In this document: piece by piece, positions 8,088 through 16,084 of the stretch
Numbering within the stretch: the stretch's first letter is position 1
Layout: every line of letters starts with the position of its first letter
Assembly (NCBI RefSeq): GCF_001982635.1
Contig: NZ_MKFI01000004.1
Span: 489,609-553,608 of the forward strand
Direction of reading: 5' to 3'
Source: Bradyrhizobium mercantei
GTDB lineage: Bacteria; Pseudomonadota; Alphaproteobacteria; Rhizobiales; Xanthobacteraceae
Length of the DNA stretch: 64,000 bases
Translations under genes and position numbers: made by a program
Notes under the pieces: model-generated
Seen by the model: only the letters and a program-made list of their open reading frames with translations
Told to the model about the DNA's origin: nothing
Databases searched by the model: none

Positions 8088-9362
8088 ATGCTAGCCCCCA
8101 CGCCTGCCTCGCCCGAATCCGCGGGAATGTCGACCACCGCGCTGAACCGCCTCGAAGCACATCTGAAGAGCCGCTATATCGACTCCGGCCGCTTTCCCGG
8201 CACCCAGCTCCTGATCTACCGCCGCGGCAAGATCGTGCATTCCACCGTCCAGGGCTTTGCCGATCTCGAGCGCAAGGTGCCGGTCAAGGACGACACCATC
8301 TTCCGCATCTATTCGATGACCAAGCCGATCACGTCGGTCGCCTTCATGATGCTGGTCGAGGAAGGCAGGGTCGCGCTCGACGAGCCGGTCGCCAAATACA
8401 TTCCGGAATGGAAGAACCTCGGCGTATTCGTCGCCGGCACCGCGCCCGCGTTCCTGACCCGCCCGCCGAGCCGGCCGATGCAGATCGTCGACCTGCTGCG
8501 CCACACGTCGGGCCTCACCTACGGCTTCCAGCAGCGCTCCAATGTCGACGCAGCCTATCGCGAGAAGAAGATCGGCGAGGTGATCAAGGCCGGCACGCTC
8601 GATGGCATGATCGAGGATCTCGCCAAGATCCCGCTGGAGTTCGCGCCGGGTGAAGCCTGGAATTACTCGGTCTCCACCGACGTGCTCGGCTATCTCGTCG
8701 GCAAGATCTCGGGAATGCCGTTCGAGCAATTCCTGAAGGAGCGCATCTTCAAGCCGCTCGGCATGAGCGACACCGACTTCTTCGTGCCGGCCGACAAGGC
8801 GCATCGCTTTGCCGCCTGCTATTCCGCCGACCCACAGGGCGGCTTCAACCCGCTCGCCGCCGAGCGCAAGGGCACCCTGACCTTGCAGGACGATCCGACG
8901 ACCAGCTCTTTCCTGTCGCCGCCCTCGCTGATCTCGGGCGGCGGCGGGCTGTGCTCGACCGCCGCCGATTATCTCACCTTCGGCCGGGCGCTGCTCAATG
9001 GCGGCGAGCTCGGCGGCGTCCGCCTGCTCGGCCCCAAGACGCTGAAGCTGATGACCTCGAACCACCTGCCCGGCGGGGTCGACCTGCCGGCGATGTCGCG
9101 CTCGATGTTTGCCGAAGCCGCCTATCACGGCATCGGCTTCGGCCTCGGCTTCGCCGTCACGATGCATCCGGCGCAGACGCTGATCGCGGGCAGCCCGGGC
9201 GAATTCAACTGGGGCGGCGCGGCGACGACGTCGTTCTTCATCGATCCGGCCGAAGAGCTGATCACCATCTTCATGACCCAGGTGCTGCCGTCGAGCGCCT
9301 ATCCGCTGCGGCGCGAGCTGCGCACCATGGTCTACGCCGCGATCACCGAGAGCAATCTCTGA
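8088..9362 (+). CDS. Serine beta-lactamase-fold hydrolase (EstB/class C-like esterase)
   Basis: This 424-residue protein belongs to the class C beta-lactamase/penicillin-binding-protein-like family. The nucleophile motif SxxK is Ser76-Met-Thr-Lys79 in IYSMTKPITS, and the Tyr of the second motif is in WNYSVSTDVLG. No clear signal peptide is present, so it may be a cytoplasmic esterase or transesterase. True beta-lactamase activity is not implied. The start has GGAGA eight bases upstream; the reading frame is open further upstream without a comparable site. It is divergent from the dioxygenase and closed by a strong terminator. Confidence 0.8.
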   Translation: MLAPTPASPESAGMSTTALNRLEAHLKSRYIDSGRFPGTQLLIYRRGKIVHSTVQGFADLERKVPVKDDTIFRIYSMTKPITSVAFMMLVEEGRVALDEPVAKYIPEWKNLGVFVAGTAPAFLTRPPSRPMQIVDLLRHTSGLTYGFQQRSNVDAAYREKKIGEVIKAGTLDGMIEDLAKIPLEFAPGEAWNYSVSTDVLGYLVGKISGMPFEQFLKERIFKPLGMSDTDFFVPADKAHRFAACYSADPQGGFNPLAAERKGTLTLQDDPTTSSFLSPPSLISGGGGLCSTAADYLTFGRALLNGGELGGVRLLGPKTLKLMTSNHLPGGVDLPAMSRSMFAEAAYHGIGFGLGFAVTMHPAQTLIAGSPGEFNWGGAATTSFFIDPAEELITIFMTQVLPSSAYPLRRELRTMVYAAITESNL

Positions 9363-9373
9363 CCAATGACTCC

Positions 9374-9406
9374 TCCGCGGCGCAGGGTGTGCGCCGCGGA
9401 ATTTTT
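9374..9406 (+). terminator. Rho-independent terminator after the esterase gene
   Basis: TCCGCGGCGC (9374-9383) pairs exactly with GCGCCGCGGA (9391-9400) across a 7-base loop and is followed by ATTTTT. It separates the esterase from the histidine kinase. It also argues against kinase starts upstream of 9489. Confidence 0.85.
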
Positions 9407-9488
9407 CCGACTACCAGTCATTTCCTTTGGCGGACTTTTCCCGCTTCCCCTAAGCTCGCCGCAAATTGGGCACCGACCCGGGGACTTC

Positions 9489-10997
9489 GTGCCGAAACTG
9501 ACATTGCCAGTACGTCTCGTGCTTCTGGTCGCGGGAACGATGTTGCCGCTGATCATTTTCGCGGTCGGCATCGTCTTTCACAATTATCAGCGCGACCGCC
9601 AGGCTGCCACCCAGCGCGTACTGGAGACGGCGCGCAGCATCCGCCTGCTGCTCGATGCGGAAATGCAGCGCATGACCGGCGGGCTGGAGGTGCTGGCGCT
9701 GACCAACTCGCTGCGCAACGGCGAGTTCGACAATTTCCGGCGCGTCGCGGCCGGCTTCATCGACCAGTACGGCAAGGACGGCGTGGTGCTGGTGGCCGAC
9801 CGCGGGGGACGGCAGGTGTTCTCCTCGCTGACGCAGGACACCGCGAGCCTGCCGCCGCGCAACAATCTCGAGATCCTCGGGAAGGTGTTCGCGACAAGGC
9901 AGCCGCAATACTCCAACCTGTTCTTCGGCATGGTGAAGCAGCGTCTGATCATCACCGTCGAGGTGCCGGTGATGCGCGACGGCGAGGTGCTCTACGACAT
10001 CTCCTTCAGCCCGCCGATCGAGGTCTTCCAGGCCATCATCGAGAAGCAGCGCCTGAACCAGGACTGGACCATCTCGATCTTCGACAGCGACGGCGTCAAC
10101 CTGGCGCGGGTGCCAAATCCGCAGGCGACCATCGGCCAGCGCGCCGCGCCATCGCTGTTTGCCGAGATGTTCCGCAACACCGAGGCGACAATGCCGACGG
10201 TCTCGCTCGAAGGCGTGGCGCTGATCACCGGCTTCACCCGGTCGCGCGTCACCGGCTGGACCGTCGCCGCCGGCATTGCCGAGAATTCGCTGGTGGCGCC
10301 GCTGTGGCGCTCGCTTGCGATCACCAGCGTGATCGGCGGCGTGCTGCTGCTGGTCGGCCTCGCCTTTGCGGTCCGGATGGCGACCACGATCGCGCGCGGC
10401 GAGATGCTGCACGACCTCTTGATCGAGGAGCTCAACCACCGCGTCAAGAACACGCTGGCGATCCTGCAATCGATCGCCACACAGACCTTCCGCAGCGCGA
10501 GCCGAGCCGAGCGCGAGAAATTCGAGGGCCGGCTCGGCGCGCTGGCCGAGGCGCACAATTTGCTCTCGACCGACAAATGGCAGGGCTCCGACCTCCAGGA
10601 CGTGATCAGCCGCGTGCTGCGGCCCTATCTGCTCAACACCTCCGAGCGGGTCAGGATGTTCGGGCCGCGCGTGCCGCTGTCGCCCCGGTTTGCTTTGGTG
10701 CTGTCGATGCTGTTGCACGAGATGGCGACCAACGCCGCCAAATATGGCGCGCTGTCCAACGACACCGGAACGGTGACGCTGGACTGGGAAATCCTCGAGC
10801 AAGGTCCCGCACCGAAGCTCCGGATGATCTGGACCGAGGCCGGCGGCCCGGCGGTCACCGCGCCGGTCCAGCGCGGCTTCGGCTCCCGCCTGATCGAGCG
10901 CAGCGCCCGCGACCAGCTCGGCGGCGAGGCCACGGTCGATTTCCTGCCCCACGGCGTCGTCTACACCGTGACCAGCACCCTCGAAACCGGCGATTAA
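9489..10997 (+). CDS. Membrane sensor histidine kinase, HisKA_2/HWE type
   Basis: This protein has about 502 residues. A first membrane helix (LVLLVAGTMLPLIIFAVGIVF) is followed by a periplasmic Cache-like sensor of roughly 240 residues, a second membrane helix (SVIGGVLLLVGLAFAV) and a kinase core. The phosphoacceptor box is EELNHRVKNTLAILQSIA, the N-box HEMATNAAKYGAL, and the C-terminal GFGSRLIE the ATP-binding part. This is the HisKA_2/HWE class common in alphaproteobacteria. I propose the GTG at 9489 because an upstream ATG (9366) would place the terminator inside the gene. No response regulator is adjacent, so it is an orphan; dctA follows, but the protein is not DctB-like. Confidence 0.82.
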   Translation: MPKLTLPVRLVLLVAGTMLPLIIFAVGIVFHNYQRDRQAATQRVLETARSIRLLLDAEMQRMTGGLEVLALTNSLRNGEFDNFRRVAAGFIDQYGKDGVVLVADRGGRQVFSSLTQDTASLPPRNNLEILGKVFATRQPQYSNLFFGMVKQRLIITVEVPVMRDGEVLYDISFSPPIEVFQAIIEKQRLNQDWTISIFDSDGVNLARVPNPQATIGQRAAPSLFAEMFRNTEATMPTVSLEGVALITGFTRSRVTGWTVAAGIAENSLVAPLWRSLAITSVIGGVLLLVGLAFAVRMATTIARGEMLHDLLIEELNHRVKNTLAILQSIATQTFRSASRAEREKFEGRLGALAEAHNLLSTDKWQGSDLQDVISRVLRPYLLNTSERVRMFGPRVPLSPRFALVLSMLLHEMATNAAKYGALSNDTGTVTLDWEILEQGPAPKLRMIWTEAGGPAVTAPVQRGFGSRLIERSARDQLGGEATVDFLPHGVVYTVTSTLETGD

Positions 10998-11028
10998 CCC
11001 GGCAAATGGCCCCGATCCTGCGACATCT

Positions 11029-11044
11029 TGGCACGCAAGTTGCT
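11029..11044 (+). promoter_or_regulatory. Sigma-54 (RpoN) promoter of dctA
   Basis: TGGCACG-N4-TTGCT matches the -24/-12 consensus at every conserved position, with GG and GC ten bases apart. It lies 43 bases upstream of the dctA start. RpoN with DctB/DctD control of dctA is established in rhizobia. Confidence 0.85.
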
Positions 11045-11086
11045 AAGATGGGGCGGGTTCGGACGACCAGAAACAGGGGGAAGTTC

Positions 11087-12406
11087 ATGTCGACCATCGC
11101 CGCGGAAGCCACAGTGGCACGCAAGCCGCTTTACACATCACTGTTCGTGCAGGTGCTGGTCGCGCTGCTGCTCGGTATCGTCATCGGCATGGCCGCGCCG
11201 GATTTCGCGATCGGGCTGAAGATCTTCAGCGATGCCTTCCTGAAGCTGATCTCGATGATCGTGGCGCCGATCGTGTTCTGCGTTGTGGTGCACGGCATCG
11301 CGGGCGCCGGCGACCTCAGGAAGGTCGGACGCGTCGGCGTCAAGGCGCTGGTCTATTTCGAGGCGATGACGACGGTCGCGCTCGTGGTCGGCCTGATCCT
11401 GGCCTATCTGTTCGGGCCCGGTCACGGCATGAACATCGACACCTCGACGCTGGACGCCAAGGCGCTCGGCAACTATGCCAGCAACGCGCAGAAGCTGAAG
11501 GGCGAAGGCATCGGCAGCTTCCTGCTCAACATCATCCCGACCACCTCGTTCGACGCGCTGTCGCGCAACGACGTGCTGCAGGTGCTGTTCTTCGCCATCA
11601 TCTTCGGCGTCAGCCTGGCGCTGGTCGGCGGCGAGAAGGGCGAGCGGATCTCCTCCTTCATCGAAGCGGTCTCGACCGTGCTGTTCCGCGCCATGGGCCT
11701 GATCGTGCGCTTCGCGCCGATCGGCGTGCTCGGCGCCGTCGCCTACACGGTCGGCAAATACGGCGTCGGCTCGCTGAAGCAGTTGCTGTCGCTGGTCGCC
11801 CTGTTTTACGTTTCGGTTGCGATCTTCGTGCTCGGCGTGCTCGGCGGGGTGATGGCGCTCGCCGGCGTCAACATCCTCAAATTCCTCGGCTACCTGCGCG
11901 AGGAGCTGATGATCGTGGTCGCCACCGCATCCTCCGACGCGGTGCTGCCGCAGGTGATGCGCAAGCTGGAGCATTTCGGCGTCAAGGATTCCGTGGTCGG
12001 CCTCGTGATCCCGACCGGCTATTCCTTCAACCTCGATGCGTTCTCGATCTACCTGACGCTCGCGGTCGTGTTCATCGCGCAGGCGACCAACACGCCGCTG
12101 TCGTTCGGCGATTTGCTGCTGGTGCTCGGCGTGTCGCTGATCACCTCGAAGGGCGCCCACGGCGTGCCGGGTTCGGCGATCGTCATCCTGGCGGCGACGC
12201 TCAACGCCGTGCCGAGCATCCCGGCGATCGGCCTCGTGCTGGTGCTCTCGGTCGACTGGTTCATCGGCATGGCGCGCGCGGTCGGCAATTTGATCGGCAA
12301 TTGCGTCGCTACCGTCGTGGTCGCGGCATGGGAAGGTGACCTGGACCGTGACAAGGCCCGTCGCGTGCTGGAAGGCGCCGAGGCGGTCGACGTCACCGCG
12401 GGCTGA
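11087..12406 (+). CDS. dctA: C4-dicarboxylate:cation symporter DctA
   Basis: This 439-residue inner-membrane symporter imports succinate, fumarate and malate. It shows the DAACS-family pattern of hydrophobic helices. The conserved re-entrant and binding-region motifs are present: the Ser-rich ATASSDAVLPQ, VIPTGYSFNLDA, and SKGAHGVPGSAIVILAATL. The start has an AGGGGGA ribosome-binding site. It is a single gene behind a perfect sigma-54 promoter, so it should need a DctD-type activator. In nodule bacteria DctA feeds bacteroids with plant dicarboxylates; whether this strain nodulates cannot be told here. Confidence 0.93.
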   Translation: MSTIAAEATVARKPLYTSLFVQVLVALLLGIVIGMAAPDFAIGLKIFSDAFLKLISMIVAPIVFCVVVHGIAGAGDLRKVGRVGVKALVYFEAMTTVALVVGLILAYLFGPGHGMNIDTSTLDAKALGNYASNAQKLKGEGIGSFLLNIIPTTSFDALSRNDVLQVLFFAIIFGVSLALVGGEKGERISSFIEAVSTVLFRAMGLIVRFAPIGVLGAVAYTVGKYGVGSLKQLLSLVALFYVSVAIFVLGVLGGVMALAGVNILKFLGYLREELMIVVATASSDAVLPQVMRKLEHFGVKDSVVGLVIPTGYSFNLDAFSIYLTLAVVFIAQATNTPLSFGDLLLVLGVSLITSKGAHGVPGSAIVILAATLNAVPSIPAIGLVLVLSVDWFIGMARAVGNLIGNCVATVVVAAWEGDLDRDKARRVLEGAEAVDVTAG

Positions 12407-12432
12407 GCGGCGCGGCTCAGAACCCGTAGCGT

Positions 12433-12449
12433 CCCGCGCCTGGCGCGGG
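12433..12449. terminator. Possible bidirectional hairpin between convergent genes
   Basis: CCCGCG-CCTGG-CGCGGG forms a compact GC-only hairpin between dctA and the convergent small gene. No T-run follows, so a terminator role is only suggested by position. Confidence 0.35.
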
Positions 12450-12457
12450 GCGCCCGC

Positions 12458-12769
12458 TTACTTGATCAGCCGCAGATAAGGCGGCAACTGCCTGCCCGCC
12501 GGTTCCTGCAACGGCTCGTCCGACACGATCATGTCACACAGCGCCTTCAGCTCGGAATCCGTCACCTTGTGGAGCTCCATCCGGAGCTCGAGGATGGCAA
12601 GGGACAACAGCCGCGCCGTCTCCGTATTCGCCCGGTCCGCCAAAATTGCCTGACATTCTTCCAGTGTAGCCAGCAGTGCCAGCAACCGTTCTTCCGTATT
12701 TGCGACCGGCATATCTTCCACTCCCGAAGCCGCGAGGTAGAGTCGGGGCGTACCCCTCTTTCGCTTCAT
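12458..12769 (-). CDS. Conserved hypothetical small protein
   Basis: I do not recognise this family. The protein is about 103 residues, largely helical and charged in its middle, with no signal peptide or membrane segment. The chosen ATG (MKRKRGTPRLY) has GGGAGAGG upstream. A second ATG at 12712 (MPVANTEERLL), also near a purine-rich site, would give about 84 residues. Coding is supported by length, ribosome-binding sites and typical codon use. It is convergent with dctA and has a long regulatory-looking region upstream. Confidence 0.55.
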   Translation of the reverse strand: MKRKRGTPRLYLAASGVEDMPVANTEERLLALLATLEECQAILADRANTETARLLSLAILELRMELHKVTDSELKALCDMIVSDEPLQEPAGRQLPPYLRLIK

Positions 12770-13335
12770 TGGCCTCTCCCGCCAAAGTTCGCCGGCTTGT
12801 CGTAGACGCACAATTGTTCCAGATGATCGAGAACTTTTGGGCAATTGTCCAGCAACATTCCGAAAGCCTGACTTGGACTTACGTCAAACTTTTCGCCTCG
12901 GCGGCGATTCAGTCAAGCAACCATGGTCCATCGCCGCGACCTCAGGATGCACTAGCTGGGGTTGCATCCATGCAAGGACGCCCGTACAATATAATTGCCC
13001 GTAGAACTACGGGCGCAGTGCAGTGCCGCCCAGTAAGCATGCGCGCAAAATCTGTGACGATCAAACTCGCGCTAGTTGTGATTTGGTCAATATTTTGCCA
13101 AATGTTGAGGGCGGGGTGTCGAGAGACACCTTGGTGCGATCGACTTCAGGTAGTCGGCCGTGTCGGTAAAGGGTGCTTCCAACGCGCCAATGCGTTTGGA
13201 TACCATCCCGCGATCTTCTTGGAATTCGTCGTTCGGACGAACTGACGATCCACTCGAGCTTAACGCGGTACATCATCAACGTGTCCCTGACCCGACCGGG
13301 CCAGGGATTCTCGATTTGAAGGACGGGTCACAAGA
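12770..13335. other. 566-bp non-coding interval with palindromes
   Basis: No convincing gene is present, although a plus-strand frame is open from 12676 to 13245. The region is less GC-rich than its neighbours. It contains the palindromes described separately at 12962-13014 and an A/T-rich inverted repeat with TTTGG (13082-13086) and CCAAA (13098-13102). It may hold the promoters of both flanking genes or a small RNA. Confidence 0.5.
12962..13014 (+). promoter_or_regulatory. TATAAT box flanked by two perfect palindromes
   Basis: TTGCAT-CC-ATGCAA (12962-12975) precedes a perfect TATAAT (12990-12995), which abuts GCCCGTAG-AA-CTACGGGC (12997-13014). No good -35 hexamer is correctly spaced, so an activator or repressor site is plausible. 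The arrangement suggests a regulated promoter reading right, toward an unannotated transcript or the XRE gene. Confidence 0.4.
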
Positions 13336-13731
13336 ATGAACAGATCAGCAGCAAAGAAGATGAAGCAGCGCAGCGCCGGCAAGCCGGACATCGAGTTGGG
13401 CAAACGGATTCGCCTGCGCCGTGTCGAGCAGAAGATCTCGCAGGCCGAACTCGGCGACAAACTCGGCGTCAGCTTCCAGCAGGTTCAGAAGTACGAGAAG
13501 GGCGTCAACCGTGTCGGCGCCGCTCGCCTGCAGCAGATCGCGACTGCGCTCGATGTGCCGGTCACCTTCTTCTACGACGGCGACAACAAGGCCCGCGAAG
13601 TCGAGAGCCTGCTGTTCCTCGACAGCGCGTTCAGCCTCCGGTTGCTGCGCGCCTACAGCAAGATCAAGGATCAGACCGTGCAGCGCCAGTTGGTGTCGCT
13701 GATGGAATCGATCGCCGCCAACGAAGACTGA
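13336..13731 (+). CDS. XRE-family helix-turn-helix regulator (PraR/PhrR-like)
   Basis: This 131-residue DNA-binding protein has a central Cro/CI-type HTH: ELGKRIRLRRVEQKISQAE, then LGDKLGVSFQQVQKYEKG, then NRVGAARLQQIATALDVP. It has a short basic N-terminus and a C-terminal helical dimerisation region. The VGAARLQQIA segment and overall layout resemble the PraR/PhrR group of rhizobia, which controls stationary-phase, biofilm or symbiosis genes; that assignment is by memory of the family. It ends at a strong terminator and has a long upstream region. Targets are unknown. Confidence 0.82.
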   Translation: MNRSAAKKMKQRSAGKPDIELGKRIRLRRVEQKISQAELGDKLGVSFQQVQKYEKGVNRVGAARLQQIATALDVPVTFFYDGDNKAREVESLLFLDSAFSLRLLRAYSKIKDQTVQRQLVSLMESIAANED

Positions 13732-13837
13732 GCCGCGGATCGGGTCGCGAGGCCGCGAACGCGATCCACCATGCCGCAGGGATCGGCCGCAGGCCGGTCG
13801 CCGTGACCGCCTCACGCCGGTCGGGCCGGGAGATATC

Positions 13838-13874
13838 AAAGCGCTGCCGTCAGCGATGGCAGCGCTTTTTCTTT
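13838..13874 (+). terminator. Rho-independent terminator of the XRE gene
   Basis: AAAGCGCTGCC (13838-13848) pairs exactly with GGCAGCGCTTT (13858-13868), followed by TTTCTTT. It is a textbook terminator about 107 bp after the stop. Confidence 0.9.
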
Positions 13875-14259
13875 GACCAGACAAGCCCTCAAGAATTTGT
13901 GATCCGGCCCTCCTCAGCTTCCTCTGCCCCGCTGCCCGACGCGCGGCCGTGAAGCGACGGCACGCATCGCACCATGATCTCGGATCGGCACTCGAGCATG
14001 GCCTTGCTGCGAGCGGCTGCGCATCAACGCAACCTTTTCAGCTCACGCCCGACCGCAAATTTCATACAGCGCATGCGAGCGCGATGCGTTGCTATTCTGT
14101 CGCGCGGCCAATTGTCGCCCGCGCATGCAGCGACCTCACAACTCCCGCATTTACTGCGTTGAACCGGCGTCGCCAGGACCACGTGCACGGCGCGTCTTTT
14201 TTGTCGCAGCAACCAGGCGGCCGCACGAACGTTTTCAGGCTTCAACCAAGGAGATCTCA
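13875..14259. other. Intergenic region upstream of His/Gly-rich gene
   Basis: Apart from the AAGGAG ribosome-binding site at its right end I see no gene, clear promoter box or repeat. Short frames here look like chance. Confidence 0.5.
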
Positions 14260-14574
14260 ATGAATATCAAGCTTGCCGTTATTGGACTGGCCGCGCTCGG
14301 AAGCGCAGCGTTGATGTCCGGTGCGGCGTCGGCGATGCCGAACGGGCTGCCGCAGGCCGGCCACATCGCAGGCGAAACGTCCAATGTCGACAAGGTGCGC
14401 CAGGTCTGCGATCGCTGGGGCCGCTGCTACTGGCAACCGGGCTACGGCTACGGACCGCGCCATCACGGATGGCATCATCGTCCGCACTTCTATCCCCGCC
14501 ATCATCATCACGGGCACCGTCACCGCGGCGGACATCATGGTGGCGGACACCACGGCGGCGGACACCGGCGCTGA
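14260..14574 (+). CDS. Exported His/Gly-rich small protein
   Basis: This 104-residue protein has an N-terminal Sec signal peptide (MNIKLAVIGLAALGSAALMS, cleavage after GAASA). A short region with two cysteines follows (VCDRWGRCYW), then aromatic/Gly repeats and a tail made mostly of His, Gly and Arg, ending in GGHH repeats. The His clusters could bind Ni, Zn or Cu in the periplasm, which is inference from composition. The start has AAGGAG eight bases upstream. It is monocistronic, with its own terminator. Similar small secreted CxxWGRC proteins are common in Bradyrhizobium, without known function. Confidence 0.75.
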   Translation: MNIKLAVIGLAALGSAALMSGAASAMPNGLPQAGHIAGETSNVDKVRQVCDRWGRCYWQPGYGYGPRHHGWHHRPHFYPRHHHHGHRHRGGHHGGGHHGGGHRR

Positions 14575-14582
14575 TCATCATC

Positions 14583-14609
14583 GAGGGGGCTGCGGCCCCC
14601 TCACCTTTT
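14583..14609 (+). terminator. Rho-independent terminator of the His-rich gene
   Basis: GAGGGGGC (14583-14590), TGCG loop and GCCCCCTC (14595-14602) form a hairpin starting 9 bases after the stop, followed by ACCTTTT. The roughly 260 bases from here to the next gene show nothing I can identify. Confidence 0.8.
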
Positions 14610-14868
14610 GGCGCGAGATCACGATCGCCATCATCAGATACTGAGAAAAAACCTTCACCTTCACGAAAGCCGAAAATCAAACGATAGATGCGAGGTACAT
14701 TCCGCTTGAGCTGGCAGCAGCAATCCGCGATCGGTTTCCGCTGTACCGAGTCAAGGAGATCGACGGACTGGAGCGAGTGGCAGCGCAGACCATCAGCGTT
14801 GCGGCCGACCGCCACTTTCGGCATGTGTCACAAAATCGATTGGCTCTAGCACTAGCGGGAGTGCTAAC

Positions 14869-15951
14869 CTAAAGCGCCGCCAGCACGGCCTTCGCGACGT
14901 CGACGGTGCCGTTGCTGCCACCGAACTCGAACGGCTTGATGCCGCCGGCATAGACCTTGTCGACCGCGCGCTCGATCCGCTCGCCGGCTTCGGCGGCGCT
15001 TTCGAGACCGTGCTTGTCGGCGAGCCAGTCCAGCATCATCGCGGCCGACAGGATCATCGCGGTCGGGTTGGCCTTGCCCTGCCCCATGATGTCGGGCGCC
15101 GTGCCATGACACGGCTGAAACACCGCGTAGCGATCGCCGATATCGGCGGACGGCGCCATGCCCATGCCGCCGATCAGACCGGCGGTGAGGTCGGACAGGA
15201 TGTCGCCGAACATGTTCTCGGTCACCATGACGTCGAAATCCCAGGGGCGCTTCACCAACGCAGCCGCGGTCGCGTCGATATAGAGGTGATCAGCCCTGAC
15301 GCCGGGATGGCGCTTCGCGGTCTCGTCGAAGATGTTGCGGAAGAATGCGAACGCCTTGAACACGTTCGCCTTGTCGACGCAGGTCAGCCCGCCATTGACC
15401 TTGCCGCGCGCCTTGCGGCGTTCGGCGAGCCGGAACGAGAACTCGAACAGCCGCTCGGAGGTGTGGCGCGTGATCACCATGGTCTCGCGCGCCTCGCTGT
15501 CGGTGACGACGCCCTTGCCCATCGAAGCGAACAGGCCCTCGGTCGATTCCCTGATCACGACGAGGTCGATGCCCTTCTGATCGGCGCCGACGATCGTGCT
15601 CGCCACGCCCGGGATCAATCGCGCGGGCCGCACGCCGGCATAGAGATCGAAGATCATCCGCAACTCGATCTGCGGCGCGATCTCGGTGTTGTCGGGGTAG
15701 CGCACCGACGGCAGGCCGCAGGCGCCGAGCAGGATCGCATCAGCCTCCTCGCACAGCCGGATCGTGCTCTCCGGCATCGACTTGCCGGTTTGCGTGTAAT
15801 GGTCGGCACCGGCCGGCGCCTCGGTGAAGCGGAATTTGAGGCCGGCCGACGCCTCGATCTTGCGCAGCACTTCGAGCGCCGGCGCCATCACCTCGGGACC
15901 GATGCCATCGCCACCGAGGACTGCGATGTGAAGTGCGTCGTTGGCGGACAT
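14869..15951 (-). CDS. Isocitrate/isopropylmalate dehydrogenase family protein
   Basis: This 360-residue metal- and NAD(P)-dependent beta-decarboxylating dehydrogenase has N-terminal IAVLGGDGIGPEVM, the substrate-binding region LRMIFDLYAGVRPARL, the VVIRESTEGLFAS segment and the metal-binding DILSDLTAGLIGGMGMAPSA. These match the LeuB/tartrate-dehydrogenase/homoisocitrate group. The VRPARL and ESTEG forms differ from classical LeuB (SLRPE, RELTGG), so tartrate/malate-type or another 2-hydroxyacid is more likely than leucine synthesis. The start has AAGGA upstream. It appears monocistronic, with a family A repeat just upstream. Confidence 0.82.
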   Translation of the reverse strand: MSANDALHIAVLGGDGIGPEVMAPALEVLRKIEASAGLKFRFTEAPAGADHYTQTGKSMPESTIRLCEEADAILLGACGLPSVRYPDNTEIAPQIELRMIFDLYAGVRPARLIPGVASTIVGADQKGIDLVVIRESTEGLFASMGKGVVTDSEARETMVITRHTSERLFEFSFRLAERRKARGKVNGGLTCVDKANVFKAFAFFRNIFDETAKRHPGVRADHLYIDATAAALVKRPWDFDVMVTENMFGDILSDLTAGLIGGMGMAPSADIGDRYAVFQPCHGTAPDIMGQGKANPTAMILSAAMMLDWLADKHGLESAAEAGERIERAVDKVYAGGIKPFEFGGSNGTVDVAKAVLAAL

Positions 15952-15993
15952 GGGGGAATTCCTTTGGAAATCGAAGCGCCGCGATAGTCTAGT

Positions 15994-16077
15994 CGTCATT
16001 GCGAGCGAAGCGAAGCAATCCATGCCGCCGCTTACGGAGATATGGATTGCTTCGTCGCTTCGCTCCTCGCAATGACG
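15994..16077. repeat. Dispersed palindromic repeat, family A, copy 2
   Basis: This 84-bp copy is the best conserved: CGTCATTGCGAG at one end and CTCGCAATGACG at the other, with inner arms GAAGCAATCCAT and ATGGATTGCTTC. It fills the gap between two minus-strand dehydrogenase genes. Confidence 0.88.
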
Positions 16078-16084
16078 GAAGCGA

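Noticed and set aside
8951..12406. Very long open frame ending in DctA
   Set aside because: It runs in a wrong frame through the esterase and kinase genes, crosses a strong terminator, and only its last 439 codons (from 11087) show family similarity. The rest is a high-GC artefact.
13082..13102. A/T-rich inverted repeat TTTGG-N11-CCAAA
   Set aside because: The arms are short and the centre is imperfect. It could be an operator but is not strong enough to list separately.
12676..13245. 189-codon plus-strand frame overlapping the small hypothetical gene
   Set aside because: It has no ribosome-binding site or motif, has atypical residue use and crosses the palindromic promoter-like region.
14527..14568. 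Tandem repeats considered as a CRISPR-like array
   Set aside because: The 15-base units are in frame and encode GGHH with no spacers, so they are part of a coding sequence.
14869..15951. Assignment as LeuB (3-isopropylmalate dehydrogenase)
   Set aside because: The substrate-binding motifs differ from LeuB and no leuCD genes are near, so only the family name is given.
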